From positions 992,001 through 1,056,000 of the forward strand of contig CAVRUZ010000002.1 of assembly GCA_963724495.1 (NCBI GenBank): 64,000 bases of DNA. Reading direction: 5' to 3'. A program made the translations under genes and the position numbers. The notes under the pieces were generated by a model. It was given only the letters and a program-made list of their open reading frames with translations. It did not search any database and was not told the origin of the DNA. Position 1 is the first letter of the stretch. Each line of letters begins with the position of its first letter. This DNA comes from CAVRUZ01 sp963724495. Lineage in GTDB: Bacteria; Actinomycetota; Actinomycetes; Propionibacteriales; DAIQRJ01. Shown here piece by piece: positions 37,521-47,284 of the stretch.

Positions 37521-38574
37521 CTAGTCGTGCCTGGCCTTTCTGCTGGGCTGCACTCGGAGCGGTTCTCCTGGCATTTTGGGGTATTCGGGCGGGTATGGCA
37601 TATCTCCTTCGCCACGATCACGTTCGTCGCGTGCCGCGAGTTCCAGCAGCGAGTCGAGTGGAAATCGCTCGGGGCCGTAGAGCCCAGCGGCCCGGTCACC
37701 GACAGTCGGCGAACCGGGACGGCATGGTGGACACGGTGAAGTCGGCGGGCCGGGCAGTCGTGACCTCGTCCCAGGTCAGCGGGGCCGATACCTGAGCCTT
37801 CGGTGATGGCCTGACCGAGTAGGCCGACGCCATCGTCCGGTCGCGGGCCATCTGGTTGAAGTCGATGAAGATCCGCTCCCCGCGCTCCTCCTTCCACCAG
37901 TTGACCGTCACCTGCTCCGGCATCCGACGCGAGAGCTCCCGGCCGACCGCGATCGTGGCCCGGCGCGCCTGGACGAATGACCACTGCGCCGCGATCGGAA
38001 CGAAGACGTGCAGTCCCCTGCCCCCGCTCGTCTTCGGGTAGCCGGTCATCCCGTGTTCGGCCAGCAGGGCACGAAGTTCCTGTGCGACCGGGACGGCGCT
38101 GGAGAAGTCGGTGCCCGGCTGCGGGTCGAGGTCGATGCGCAGCTGGTCGGGACTGTCGGCGTCGGCACGCGTCACCGGCCAGGGGTGGAAGGTCAGCGTG
38201 CCGAGGTTGGCCATCCACGCCACCACGGCAAGCTCGGTGGGACACACCTCGTCGGCGGTTCGCCCACTGGGGAAGGCGATCGTGACCGTCTCGACCCAGT
38301 CGGGCGCGAACTTGGGGACCCGCTTCTGGTAGAACGCGTCGCCGGCGTTGTCGCCTCTGGTGGAGATCTTGGCGCCCTCGAACACGCCCTTGGGCCACCG
38401 CTCCATCGTCGTCGGCCGGTCCCTCAGGGCGGCGAGGATCCCCGGTCCCACCGCCAGGAAGTACTGGACGATGTCGAGCTTGGTGATGCCCAGTTCAGGA
38501 AAGATCACCCGTTCGGGGCTGGTCACCCGCACGTCGCGCCCGTCGGCGTCGAGGTGCACTTCGGTCGCCGCCAT
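37521..38574 (-). CDS. Stand-alone LigD-type polymerase/primase (NHEJ PolDom), one apparent frameshift near the 3' end
   Basis: The protein is of the archaeo-eukaryotic primase type that fills gaps during non-homologous end joining. It shows SPERVIFPELGITKLDIVQY, YQKRVPKFAPDWVETV, the metal-binding LRIDLDPQPGTDF, YPKTSGGRGLHVFVPI and IFIDFNQMARDRTMASAYS. In the frame as written it stops at 37696 right after MPSRFAD. Removing one extra base there restores FADVGDRAAGL, then MPYPPEYPKMPGEP and RVQPSRKARHD to a TAG at 37521, which is the family's usual tail. That gives about 350 residues. An ATP-dependent ligase lies at 31375; no ku gene is in the window. Confidence 0.88.
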
Positions 38575-38583
38575 GGCGGCACG

Positions 38584-40429
38584 CTACCGCCCGCAGTCGA
38601 CACCGCCGGGCAGTGCCGGCGTCGCGGGCAGTGCCGCCGTCTGAGCGAGGCGACACCGGCTACTAGAGTTCTCGCCCAGGACAGCCGGTGCGTGGTCGCC
38701 CTCGCCGGTGCCCCATATGTCCTCGTCCTCGCTGAGCCAGGTGGTGCTCTCGGTGGGGTTGTCGCCGCCCAGGCCCGCGCCCATCATCGGCGGGAGCATC
38801 CCGCCGGCCATGCCCCTACCCGCGGCGGCGTTGGTCGCACCGATGGGGTGTGCGGAAGCACCGGATCCGCCGGCGCCTGCGCCACCGACACCAGCACCGA
38901 CACCGGCAGTCTCGGCTCCGGCGGGACCGATCGACCCCGATCCGGCGCTGAGGCCGGAGCCAGCCCCGCCCGCCCGCGCGAGTTCGCTGCCGGTGTCCAC
39001 GTCGGTGCCGCCGGTGGGCAAGTCGGCTGTCCCGGTGTTGGCGCTCGCCGGGTGAGGGCCGCCAGACCACGTCGTCCCGTTCCCGAGCCCGGCACCCACG
39101 CACCGTTGCCAGTGGTAGTGGAGCCGCCGACGGGGACACCCGTCCCGCCACTGGCGGGATCGTAGGGATAGCTGTCACTGACGTCGGGGATACCCGTCCC
39201 CGCCGGTGTCCAGGCCGCCCGACCCACCAGATCCTGCGCCACCGTTGGTCGGATCGTTCGGGTACTGGTCGGCACTGTCAGGGATGCCATCGCCGTCACC
39301 GTCCAGGCCGCCCGACCCACCAGATCCCGCGCCGCCGTTGGTCGGATCGTTCGGGAACTGGTCGCTGCTGTCGGGGATCCCGTCGTTGTCCTGGTCGTGC
39401 GGATGAGGGTCGCTCGCGTCCGGGATCCCGTCGTGGTCGGAGTCGGTCGGATCCGGAACGTCGGGCGTCTTTGGATCGTCGGACGAACCAGGGCCGTCAG
39501 GGCTGAAGGCTGGAACGTGCGGACTGCCCGAGGGACTGGAACCACCGCCGGGAATGGATGGACTGCCTCCGCCGCCGGGAATCGCCCCCGGTACCGGGAA
39601 CGTCGACCCCTGCCGGGTTGGCCAAGGCGAATTGCGGAGGTTGGGGGGCGGTGGGGAACTTGTCCTGCTGGTCGGTGAAGTCACCGGCCAGGTTGTTGCC
39701 CGCCTCGCGTGCGGTCGTCAGGTCATCACAGCTTCCGTCGTCGTTGTACTGCTTGGCCTCGAAAGCCTTGACCTGGTTCTCCCAGTCCTTCGGCAGCGGA
39801 TGGCTGACCAGCGGCCCGTCCGACACGCCCTTGGTCTCGATGCCGTGCTGCTGCATGAAGTCTTCGAACCCGCCGCCGTTGATGTCGCCGTGCACGACGC
39901 TGCCGTCACCCTCGCCGGCGCGGACTTCGAAGTTGTAGTGCCACGTGTCGTACCACTTCCACCACCACCGGTCGCGTTCCCAGATGGGGTCCTTGACCTT
40001 GTCGGTCGAGGTGTAGGTCGTCACGGACTGTTCGAGCGCTTCGAGGACCTGGCGCTGGCCCGACTGAGATGCGGGTGCGGTGAACGGGTCGCTCGCGGTC
40101 GCGGTACCCGCCGGCGGTGCGGTCCGGGTGGTATCGGCGGCATGCGCGATCGCCCGGGCATAGGCCACGACCTTGCCCACGTTCGTGGAGAACTCGTCAG
40201 CCGCCTTGCCCGACCACTTCGTCGTCAGTCGGGTCAGCGCTGCTTCGAGGTCGTCCGCCACCGTGTCCGCCTGGCTGCCGATGTCGCGCCAGTTCCCCGC
40301 CTCGAGGCTCAGGAGCGCGGCGATCGGATAGGTGTGGTCGTCGGTCTGCTCTTTGCTGCTGCCGGTGAAGTGCACCCCGCGCAGGTCGTAGATCACGTCT
40401 TGCTGCTTGGCACTGTCGAAGTCGCCCAT
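38584..40429 (-). CDS. Large WXG100-like secreted protein with TSP3 calcium-binding repeats, three apparent frameshifts
   Basis: Three shifts (near 39595, 39200 and 39085), each fixed by removing one base, join four segments into about 615 residues. The N-terminus (about 40-110) is a helical hairpin with GNWRDIGSQADTVADDLEAA and LTTKWSGKAADEF, the W-x-G pattern of type VII (ESX) substrates. A tryptophan-rich region (WERDRWWWKWYDTWHY) follows. Then come a Pro/Gly linker, Asp-rich TSP3 repeats (DSDHDGIPDASD, DQDNDGIPDSSD, DGDGDGIPDSAD) and a Gly/Ala-rich end with MAGGMLPPMMGAG and TTWLSEDEDIWG. That end resembles the C-termini of large actinobacterial WXG100/PPE-like proteins. It is followed at once by the LigD-type gene's upstream side. 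Confidence 0.75.
39208..39393 (-). repeat. Two 93-bp direct repeats encoding TSP3 units
   Basis: Units at 39208-39300 and 39301-39393 are nearly identical and encode 31-residue modules with DGIPD and FPNDPTNGG or YPNDPTNGG words. The period is a multiple of three, so copy number could change without a frameshift. Confidence 0.8.
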
Positions 40430-40489
40430 GGTCGGCTCTCGCTCGGTGGAAAGGTCAGGTCCTCATCAGGTGAGGGGTGCTGCGCGGTC

Positions 40490-40949
40490 TCAGGTGGGAG
40501 GAGGCGGCGGCGTGGCCCCGGGCGCCGCGGTCGGGGCGCCGTTGTCGGATTGGGCCACAGCCAGTGCCTTGTCGACATCGGCGACGGTGGCGTCGGCCAG
40601 CTGCTCGGCGGTGCGGTAGTTCTTCGCGATCGCACGGCTGGCCTGCTCGAGGTCGAGCAGCAGCTGGTTCAGCTGGCCGAACGCGGTGGTGAAGGGCGCC
40701 TTGCTGGCCTCATACTTCGCCGACACCTGGACCGCCGCGGGGAAGACACCGAGGTCGAGCTTCTCCGGTGCCGACCACCGGGACCACGATGCGGCCGGGC
40801 CCATGCGGGTCGGCCCAGTACTGCTGCAGCGTCTTCAGGTACTGCGCGAAGTCCTCGATGTCGCCGGGGTCCACCTCGGTGGTGGCGGATCCCGGCATGG
40901 TGACGGAAGGGCCGGAGCCGCCGTCCGGATCGAGTCGCGGAGGTGCCAT
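40490..40949 (-). CDS. WXG100/ESX-associated small helical protein, one apparent frameshift
   Basis: Two frames join, by removing one base near 40803, into about 152 residues. The order is MAPPRLDPDGGSGPSVTMPG, then DIEDFAQYLKTLQQYWADP, then GPAASWSRWSAPEKLDLG, then the helical AFGQLNQLLLDLEQASRAIAKNYRTA and a Pro-rich tail ending PPPPPT. The length, helices and tandem arrangement 60 bp upstream of the large WXG100-like gene suggest a co-secreted partner. The ATG at 40949 has GAGGAGAG about 6 nt upstream. There are no ESX machinery genes in the window. Confidence 0.7.
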
Positions 40950-41120
40950 CGCTGTCTCTCCTCGTTCGGGCCGCCGCCACCCGCCGGGGACGGCTGAGGT
41001 GGCACATCAGGGGTCGGTCGTTTGCCGGAAAGACGTTACGCACAACGGACATCCTCCATTCAGGTCCGCGCAGCCGTCCCTGTGGACAAGCAGTCAGGCG
41101 GGACACGGCACAATGGCGGC

Positions 41121-41528
41121 ATGCCCCAGGTGAAGAAGACTGATGAGCAATGGCGGAGCGAACTCAGCCCGAAGGAGTACGCCGTGCTGCGCAAGGCCGC
41201 CACCGAACCCGCCTTCACCGGCGAATACACGGACAACCACAAGGTCGGCATCTACTCGTGCCGGGCGTGTGGCGCAGAACTGTTCCGGTCCGAGACCAAG
41301 TTCGACAGCCATTGCGGCTGGCCGTCGTTCTTCACCCCGCTGGCCGGTGACGCGGTGGTGGAGATCGTCGACGACTCGATGGGAATGCGCCGCACCGAGG
41401 TGCGGTGCGCGACCTGCGACTCGCACCTCGGCCATGTGTTCAGTGGCGAGGGATACGGAACGCCGACCGATCAGCGGTACTGCATCAACTCGATCAGCCT
41501 CCGCTTCTCCGAGGCACCCAGCGCCTAG
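41121..41528 (+). CDS. msrB: Peptide-methionine (R)-S-oxide reductase
   Basis: MsrB repairs methionine-R-sulfoxide in oxidised proteins. The 135-aa protein has the zinc-binding pairs CRAC and CATC, the conserved HCGWPSFFTPL and the catalytic Cys121 in QRYCINSISL. ATG 41121 was chosen because it gives the usual family length; the longer frame to 41022 adds an unrelated basic peptide. It is convergent with hemQ and 51 bp from it. Confidence 0.95.
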   Translation: MPQVKKTDEQWRSELSPKEYAVLRKAATEPAFTGEYTDNHKVGIYSCRACGAELFRSETKFDSHCGWPSFFTPLAGDAVVEIVDDSMGMRRTEVRCATCDSHLGHVFSGEGYGTPTDQRYCINSISLRFSEAPSA

Positions 41529-41579
41529 ACGCATTGGGTCAGACCAAGAGTCGGCAGCGGCTTCTGCAGCCCTGCTTGA

Positions 41580-42281
41580 TCACCCTCGGCCCAGGAGCTC
41601 CGCCAGGTCGGTCCTGCGGCCGGTGAAGAACGGGACCTCCTCGCGGACGTGCCGCCGGGTCTCGCTTGCCCGCAGTTCCCGCATCAGGTCGACGATCCGG
41701 TACAACTCGTCGGCCTCGAAGGCGAGAATCCACTCGTAGTCGCCGAGAGCAAAGCTCGGAACGGTGTTCGCCCGCACGTCGGGAAAGCCCCTGGCCAGTC
41801 GGCCGTGCTCGGCGAGCAGCGCCCGGCGCTCGTCGTCGGGGAGCAGGTACCACTCGTACGACCGGACGAACGGGTAGACGCTGACCCAGTCCTTTGCCTT
41901 TTCGCCGGCCAGAAACGCCGGGATGTGCGACTTGTTGAACTCTGCCGGCCGGTGCAGGGCCATGTTCGACCAGACCGGGACCAGCCGACTCCCCACTTCG
42001 GTCGCGAGCAGACCTCGGTAGGTCTGCTGCAGCGCCTCGGCCGTCGGCGCATGCCACCAGACCAGGAGGTCGGCATCCGCCCGGAGGCCGGCCACGTCGT
42101 ACCAGCCACGGACCTCGATCTCGGCGTCACGAACCTGGCTCTGCACCAGATCGTCGACCTCGGATACTTCCGCCGCGGTCGCGGGGCGCCGGTCCGACCA
42201 CCGGAAGACCGACCACATCGTGTAGCGGATCACCTGGTTGAGCTCACGAGCCTTCGGTCGCGCGGGCTGGGCTTCGGTCAT
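41580..42281 (-). CDS. hemQ: Coproheme decarboxylase HemQ (chlorite-dismutase family)
   Basis: The 233-aa enzyme decarboxylates coproheme III to heme b in the last step of the coproporphyrin-dependent heme pathway of Gram-positives. It starts MTEAQPARPKARELNQVIRY. It shows VYPFVRSYEWYLLPDDER, with the radical-forming Tyr region, and EFNKSHIPAFLAGEKAKDWV. The family's ETRRHVREEVPFFTG is at the C-terminus. The ATG at 42281 was chosen; the ORF is open further upstream but with non-conserved sequence. It is the last gene of the hemE-hemG-hemQ unit. Confidence 0.95.
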   Translation of the reverse strand: MTEAQPARPKARELNQVIRYTMWSVFRWSDRRPATAAEVSEVDDLVQSQVRDAEIEVRGWYDVAGLRADADLLVWWHAPTAEALQQTYRGLLATEVGSRLVPVWSNMALHRPAEFNKSHIPAFLAGEKAKDWVSVYPFVRSYEWYLLPDDERRALLAEHGRLARGFPDVRANTVPSFALGDYEWILAFEADELYRIVDLMRELRASETRRHVREEVPFFTGRRTDLAELLGRG

Positions 42282-42310
42282 CGTCGATGTCCTCTCGGGC
42301 TTCGTTGCGC

Positions 42311-43766
42311 TCAGGCAGCGGTGAGGCTGGCAGAGATGTCGGCCACCGCGCGATCCGCGCTGGCGATGCAGGCGGGGATGCCGATCCCCTCGTAGGGTGC
42401 CCCGGCCACTGCCAGGCCAGGCACGCGGGCGACCGACTGCCGGATCCGGGCGACGCGATCGAGGTGGCCGACCTGGTACTGCGGCAGCGCCCCGCCCCAC
42501 CGGGTGACGGCCGAGTCGACGATCGGACCCAGGGCGTCCGCTCCAGCGTCGACCAGCACGCGGTCGAGATCGGCCACCGCGAGCCGGACGAGTTCGGCGT
42601 CGTCCCGCTGCAGGAGGTGTTCATCGCCGAAACGGCCGACGGACGCGCGCAGCAGGACGATCCCCTCCGGTTGCGATTCGGCGAGCCAGGGCCACTTGCT
42701 GGCGGAGAACGTAGCGGCCTTGATCGTGGGCAGCTCTCCTGCGGCAACGAGGAATCCCGAACCAGGTAAGGGAGTTCTGCAACGCACGGCCAGCGTCACC
42801 ACGGCCATGCTCGCGTACGGGATCTCGGCCAGGGCCTGACGCCGCCGCGGGCGCCACCCCCGCCAGCAGCCGCCCTGCCGGCACTGCCGGACAGGCGATC
42901 AGGACGGCGTCGGCCGCGACGGACTCGGCTGCACGGGTCGGTCCCACGGTCAGTTCGAACGTGGGTCGCGCTAGCCGGCGCGTGTGCTCATCGGCGCCGA
43001 CGACGTGCAGCTCGCGCACCATTGCCCCAGTACGAAGCTCGGCACCGGCGTCTCGTGCTGCTGCGGCAACCGCAGTGGCCAGCCGGCTCACCCCGCCCGG
43101 CAGCCCGGCGAACACCGGCCCCTCCGCACTGGGTCGCGAGGCTGCCTCGGCAGCGACGTCGAAGACGTTCCGGCCCTCGAGCGCCGCCGCGAACTGCGGC
43201 AGAACTGCGCGCAGGGACAGCTCATCGACGCGACCGGCGTACACCCCGGCCAGCAGCGGTTCGACAAGTCGGTCGACGACGGGCGAGCCGACGCGCGGCC
43301 GGAGGTAACCGCCGACCGAGACGTCCCCCTCCACCGTGTCACCCGGAGCCCGGCGCAGTGGGTCCAGCGCTGACAGCTCCGGATCGTCGAGGATGCCGGT
43401 GGACCGCAGCGCGTCGAGATCGCCGGGTACGCCCTGCACCATGCGGGCGGGGAACGGGCGAAGGCTTCCTCGTGCACGGATGCCCGCCGTCACCGGTGCG
43501 GGATGGGTGAGCGCTTCACCGAGCCCGACATCGGCAGCCAACTCCAGCGCCTCCGGCCGCCTCGCGAGCATGGCCTCCGCACCGACATCCACCGTGACTC
43601 CGGCGATCTCGGCAGACCGCAGCTTGCCGCCGAGATGCTCCGAACCCTCCAGCAGCACGACCTGGGGCCGGGCCGGGTGCGCGGTCAGCCGCAGTGCCGC
43701 CGTCAGTCCCGCGATCCCCCCACCCACGACGACCACGCGAGGACTCGCAGTCGGGGGCAGCATCAC
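42311..43766 (-). CDS. hemG: Coproporphyrinogen III oxidase (HemG/HemY, CgoX), one apparent frameshift
   Basis: This FAD-dependent oxidase has the N-terminal dinucleotide motif VVVVGGGIAGLTAAL, then LLEGSEHLGGKLRS, DVGAEAMLARRPEAL, VFAGLPGGVSRL, and a C-terminal LAVAGAPYEGIGIPACI. In actinobacteria it makes coproporphyrin III for HemQ. The two frames meet at about 42840, where removing one base restores APAAAQALAEIPYASMAVV. The total is about 485 residues, normal for the family. The start overlaps the hemE stop. An essential gene broken only by one extra base argues for sequencing error. Confidence 0.93.
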
Positions 43767-44908
43767 GATGGAGTGGTCGCCGCGTCGTGGTCGTGCACGA
43801 AGGCGGTCAACCGCGTGAGCACGTCCGGGTCCGTCGCGGGGAGGACGCCATGGCCCAGGTTGAAGATGTGGCCGGTGGCCATACTCCCCTGCCGCAGTAC
43901 GCGTTCCGTCTCAGCCGTGACCACGTCGAACGGGGCGAACAGCAGGGCTGGATCCAGATTCCCCTGCAGGGGAAGGGAATTGCCGATCCTGCTGGCGGCT
44001 ACATCGAGCGGGACCCGCCAGTCGACACCGAGGACGGTTGGCCCGGCGTCCACCATGGCCGGGAGAAGCTCGCCGGTTCCGACGCCGAAGTGGATGCCCG
44101 GGACACCCAGCGACCTGACTGCGCTGAAGATGCGGCGTGAGTGCGGCAGGACGAATCGCCGGTAATCGGCCTCGCTCAGTGCTCCGGCCCACGAGTCGAA
44201 GACCTGAACGGCCGAGGCGCCCGCTCGCACCTGCTCGCTGACGAACACGATCGCCATGTCGGCGAGCTTGCCGGCGAACTCCGCCCATAGCTCTGGCTCG
44301 CCGTGCAGCATCGCCTTGGTCCTGGTGTGGTCGCGGCTGGGTCCACCCTCGATGAGGTAGCTGGCGAGCGTGAACGGGCCGCCGCAGAAGCCGATCAGCG
44401 GCAGTGGTCCCAGTTCCCCGGCCAAGTGGGTCACGGCTTCGGCGATCGGCGCGACATCGGCCGGGTCGAGCGCGGGGAACGCGGCCACCGCAGGCTGATC
44501 GCGCACGGGGTCGGCGATCACCGGGCCGACGCCTGGCTCGATCGTCACGGCGACGCCCGCTGCCTTCAGCGGCACCACGATGTCGGAGAACAGGACCGCG
44601 GCGTCGACGTCGTGCCGCCGGACGGGTTGGAGGGTGATCTCCGCGACCAGGTCGGGGTCGAAGCAGGTGTCCAGCATCGCTCGGCCGGCCCGCAGCGCCC
44701 GGTACTCGGGCAGCGAGCGGCCGGCCTGACGCATGAACCACACCGGCGTGCGCGCGGTGGGCCTGCCCTGGCAGGCACGGATGAAGTCGGAGTCGGCCGT
44801 CCGCGAGTTCACCACTTGGTCGGACGCCTGCGCGGAGGTCGCCGAGACGCCGGTCGGACCGTCCCCGTGGAGGAACGCATCCGCTGCAGGTGGAGGGTCG
44901 ACGGGCAC
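43763..44908 (-). CDS. hemE: Uroporphyrinogen decarboxylase
   Basis: HemE decarboxylates uroporphyrinogen III to coproporphyrinogen III. The 381-aa protein shows TPVWFMRQAGRSLPEYR (signature 1), FCGGPFTLASYLIEGG, QVFDSWAG and GNLDPALLFAP. I start it at the GTG at 44908 because a -10 box TACGCT (44922-44917 on the minus strand) lies 8 nt before it, the geometry of a leaderless mRNA, and it gives the normal length. Longer frames run through that promoter. It is the first gene of hemE-hemG-hemQ and divergent from DUF3000. Confidence 0.95.
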   Translation of the reverse strand: MPVDPPPAADAFLHGDGPTGVSATSAQASDQVVNSRTADSDFIRACQGRPTARTPVWFMRQAGRSLPEYRALRAGRAMLDTCFDPDLVAEITLQPVRRHDVDAAVLFSDIVVPLKAAGVAVTIEPGVGPVIADPVRDQPAVAAFPALDPADVAPIAEAVTHLAGELGPLPLIGFCGGPFTLASYLIEGGPSRDHTRTKAMLHGEPELWAEFAGKLADMAIVFVSEQVRAGASAVQVFDSWAGALSEADYRRFVLPHSRRIFSAVRSLGVPGIHFGVGTGELLPAMVDAGPTVLGVDWRVPLDVAASRIGNSLPLQGNLDPALLFAPFDVVTAETERVLRQGSMATGHIFNLGHGVLPATDPDVLTRLTAFVHDHDAATTPS

Positions 44909-44916
44909 GTTGGCCG

Positions 44917-44922
44917 AGCGTA
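44917..44922 (-). promoter_or_regulatory. -10 box of the hem operon (leaderless geometry)
   Basis: TACGCT on the minus strand ends 8 nt before the hemE GTG at 44908, leaving no room for a Shine-Dalgarno. Confidence 0.5.
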
Positions 44923-45136
44923 GTGGTCCCCGCCGGAGGCGCCTGGTCCCGTCCGCTGAGCACGTTCGCGGCGTGCCGAATGTGACGCCAGTTGGCACCC
45001 TCTCGCAACGCTTGCGCTCCGGACCGGACGGGTGACCGATCTGGCGTCAGATCCGGCACGCGCCAGGCTGGGGTCACCCGGCCCCGCCGCCACCGGGCGG
45101 GTCGGCGCGTCGCGGTCCCGTGCGCCCGGTGACACC

Positions 45137-45142
45137 TAGGCT
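45137..45142 (+). promoter_or_regulatory. -10 box of DUF3000 (leaderless geometry)
   Basis: TAGGCT is followed by 7 nt and then the GTG at 45150, so the transcript should begin at the start codon. Confidence 0.55.
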
Positions 45143-45149
45143 CGCGATC

Positions 45150-45728
45150 GTGCCCTTGGCCACCCCTGCCTTCGATGCTGCGGTCGCGGCGATCCGCGGG
45201 ATCCGACTGCGCCCCGAACTGCAGTGGCAGGAGGCTCCCGCGCCGACCCGGGTCGCCCCGCATTCGCTGGCGATCACCGCCGACGTGGTGGTCGGCGACG
45301 AGGAGCTGGCGACCGGCCGGCTGGTCCTCCTCCACGATCCGGCCGGGCACGACGCCTGGCAGGGCACGTTCCGGCTGGTCGCCTACGCGCGGGCGGACAT
45401 GGACGCCGAGATGGTCGGCGACCCGCTGCTCGGCGGGGTCGCCTGGGAGTGGCTGACCGAGGCACTGTCGGGTCGCGCCGCCCTCTACCGGGCCGCGAGC
45501 GGCACCGTCACCCGTGTGTTCAGCGAGCCGTTCGGCGGCATGGCCGAGGACCCGGCGCGGGCCGAGCTGGAGATCCGGGCATCCTGGACGCCGGAGACCA
45601 CCGGCAGTGCCGGCTCGGTGGACATCACCCCGCACGTGCAGGCCTGGGGCGACCTGCTCGCGGTCAGCGCCGGACTGCCCAGCCTCCCGTCCGGCGTCGC
45701 CCAGCTCCACCGCGGCGCTCGTCGCTGA
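45150..45728 (+). CDS. DUF3000 protein
   Basis: The 192-aa soluble protein has DUF3000 patterns: HDPAGHDAWQGTFRLVAYARA, GGVAWEWLTEAL, SGTVTRVFSEPFGGMA and ELEIRASWTP. The family is actinobacterial, of unknown function, and sits next to the HRDC/RNase D gene in many genomes. I start it at GTG 45150 because of the leaderless -10. It is followed by the HRDC gene 83 bp downstream. Confidence 0.9.
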   Translation: MPLATPAFDAAVAAIRGIRLRPELQWQEAPAPTRVAPHSLAITADVVVGDEELATGRLVLLHDPAGHDAWQGTFRLVAYARADMDAEMVGDPLLGGVAWEWLTEALSGRAALYRAASGTVTRVFSEPFGGMAEDPARAELEIRASWTPETTGSAGSVDITPHVQAWGDLLAVSAGLPSLPSGVAQLHRGARR

Positions 45729-45811
45729 CCGCCTCCGGCGCCCCGCCGGGCGCCGAGGGACCTGCGGGTCCGACCGGCCGTCAGCGCTCGGCATGGAAGA
45801 GTGATGACGCT

Positions 45812-47107
45812 ATGGAGACTGACGACGGCGCCGAGGCCGCAGCCGTCCCGCTGCTGGTTCCGCGTGACGGGCTGTCGCCGCTGGTGGAGACCCCGGAGGC
45901 GTTGCGGACCGCAGTCGCGGCGATCGCGGCCGGCTCCGGGCCGATCGCCGTCGATGCCGAACGAGCCTCTGGCTATCGCTACTCCGCCCGTGCCTACCTG
46001 ATCCAGCTCCGCCGCGAGGGCACCGGGACGGTTCTCATCGACCCCATCCCCTTCGGCCGCCTGGATGCCCTCGCCGAGGCGATGTCCGAGACCGAGTGGG
46101 TCCTGCACGCCGCCAGTCAGGACCTCGCCTGTCTCGCCGAGGTCGGGCTCGTGCCGTCGTCGTTCTTCGACACCGAGCTCGCTGCCCGCCTGCTCGGCTA
46201 TCCGCGGGTCGGGCTCGGTCCGCTCGTCGAGCAGGTCCTCGGCCTGCACCTCGAGAAGGGGTACTCGGCCGCCGACTGGTCGCGCCGGCCGTTGCCGGAG
46301 CCCTGGCTGGTCTACGCCGCGCTCGACGTCGAGGTGCTGGTCGAGCTGCGCGACCGGATGGCCGAGGAGCTTGTCGAGCAGGGCAAGGCGGAGTGGGCCG
46401 AGCAGGAGTTCGCCCACGTCCTCGCCACCAGCCTGAGCCCGCCCCCGCCGCGGCAGGACCCCTGGCGGCGGACGTCCGGACTGCACAAGGTGCGCAAGCC
46501 CCGGCAGTTCGCGGTGGTGCGGGCGCTCTGGACCGAGCGGGACCGGGTCGCCCAACGGCGTGACATCGCGCCGGGGCGGATCCTGCCCGACCCCTGCATC
46601 ATCGAGGTGGCGGGCAATCCGCCGGAGAGTCGCGAGGACCTCGGCAGTCGCAAGGGGTTCACCGGGCGGGCGGTCCAGCGCGAACTGAATCGCTGGTGGT
46701 CGGTCGTCCGCGAGGCCATGGCCGAGGACGAGGCGGGCCTGCCCCGGGTGTACCGCGCCACCGAGCCGGAGACGCTGCCACCGCCGCGGTCCTGGCCGGA
46801 CCGCCGCCCCGAAGCGGCGGGGCGACTCGAGCGGGCCAGGGCGGCGATCGGCGTGCTGAGTCAGACGCACAACATCCCGGTGGAGAACCTGCTGCTGCCC
46901 GACCTCGTTCGCAGGCTCTGCTGGGAGCCGCCCGAGCAGATCAGCCCTGCCTCGGTGGCGGACCGCCTGGTGCTGGGCCAGGCCCGACCGTGGCAGGTCA
47001 GCCTGGCGGCCACCCCGCTGTCGGTCGCGCTGGCGGCCGTCGAGAAGTCAGAGCCGGTGACGACGGTCCTCTCGGCAGATTCAGCGACGGATGCTGTTCC
47101 AGCGTGA
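45812..47107 (+). CDS. Ribonuclease D-like 3'-5' exonuclease with HRDC domain
   Basis: The 431-aa protein has a DnaQ-like exonuclease domain (IAVDAERASGYRYSARAYLI with DxE, VLHAASQDLACLAEVGL, and WLVYAALDVEVLVELRD). The HRDC domain follows (FAVVRALWTERDRVAQRRDI, then RILPDPCIIEVA). The final metal-binding pattern is Y-x3-D (YAALD). RNase D-type enzymes trim tRNA 3' ends. The ATG at 45812 is preceded by GGAAGAG. Order and partners (DUF3000 upstream, dxs convergent) are the usual actinobacterial arrangement. Confidence 0.93.
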   Translation: METDDGAEAAAVPLLVPRDGLSPLVETPEALRTAVAAIAAGSGPIAVDAERASGYRYSARAYLIQLRREGTGTVLIDPIPFGRLDALAEAMSETEWVLHAASQDLACLAEVGLVPSSFFDTELAARLLGYPRVGLGPLVEQVLGLHLEKGYSAADWSRRPLPEPWLVYAALDVEVLVELRDRMAEELVEQGKAEWAEQEFAHVLATSLSPPPPRQDPWRRTSGLHKVRKPRQFAVVRALWTERDRVAQRRDIAPGRILPDPCIIEVAGNPPESREDLGSRKGFTGRAVQRELNRWWSVVREAMAEDEAGLPRVYRATEPETLPPPRSWPDRRPEAAGRLERARAAIGVLSQTHNIPVENLLLPDLVRRLCWEPPEQISPASVADRLVLGQARPWQVSLAATPLSVALAAVEKSEPVTTVLSADSATDAVPA

Positions 47108-47284
47108 CCCGATCCTCGACGCCAACACTGCCGACGGGACGACTGCCGAGGGCGCGCTGCCGGCCGACCTGGACGCCTCCGACCTGGACCCTGGGCCGAG
47201 CGACCCGGCTGGCACGGGGACGGGCCGGACGCCACCGGCCATCGACTGAGCCGCGCCAGAACTCTCCATCCGGCAAGGGAAATC

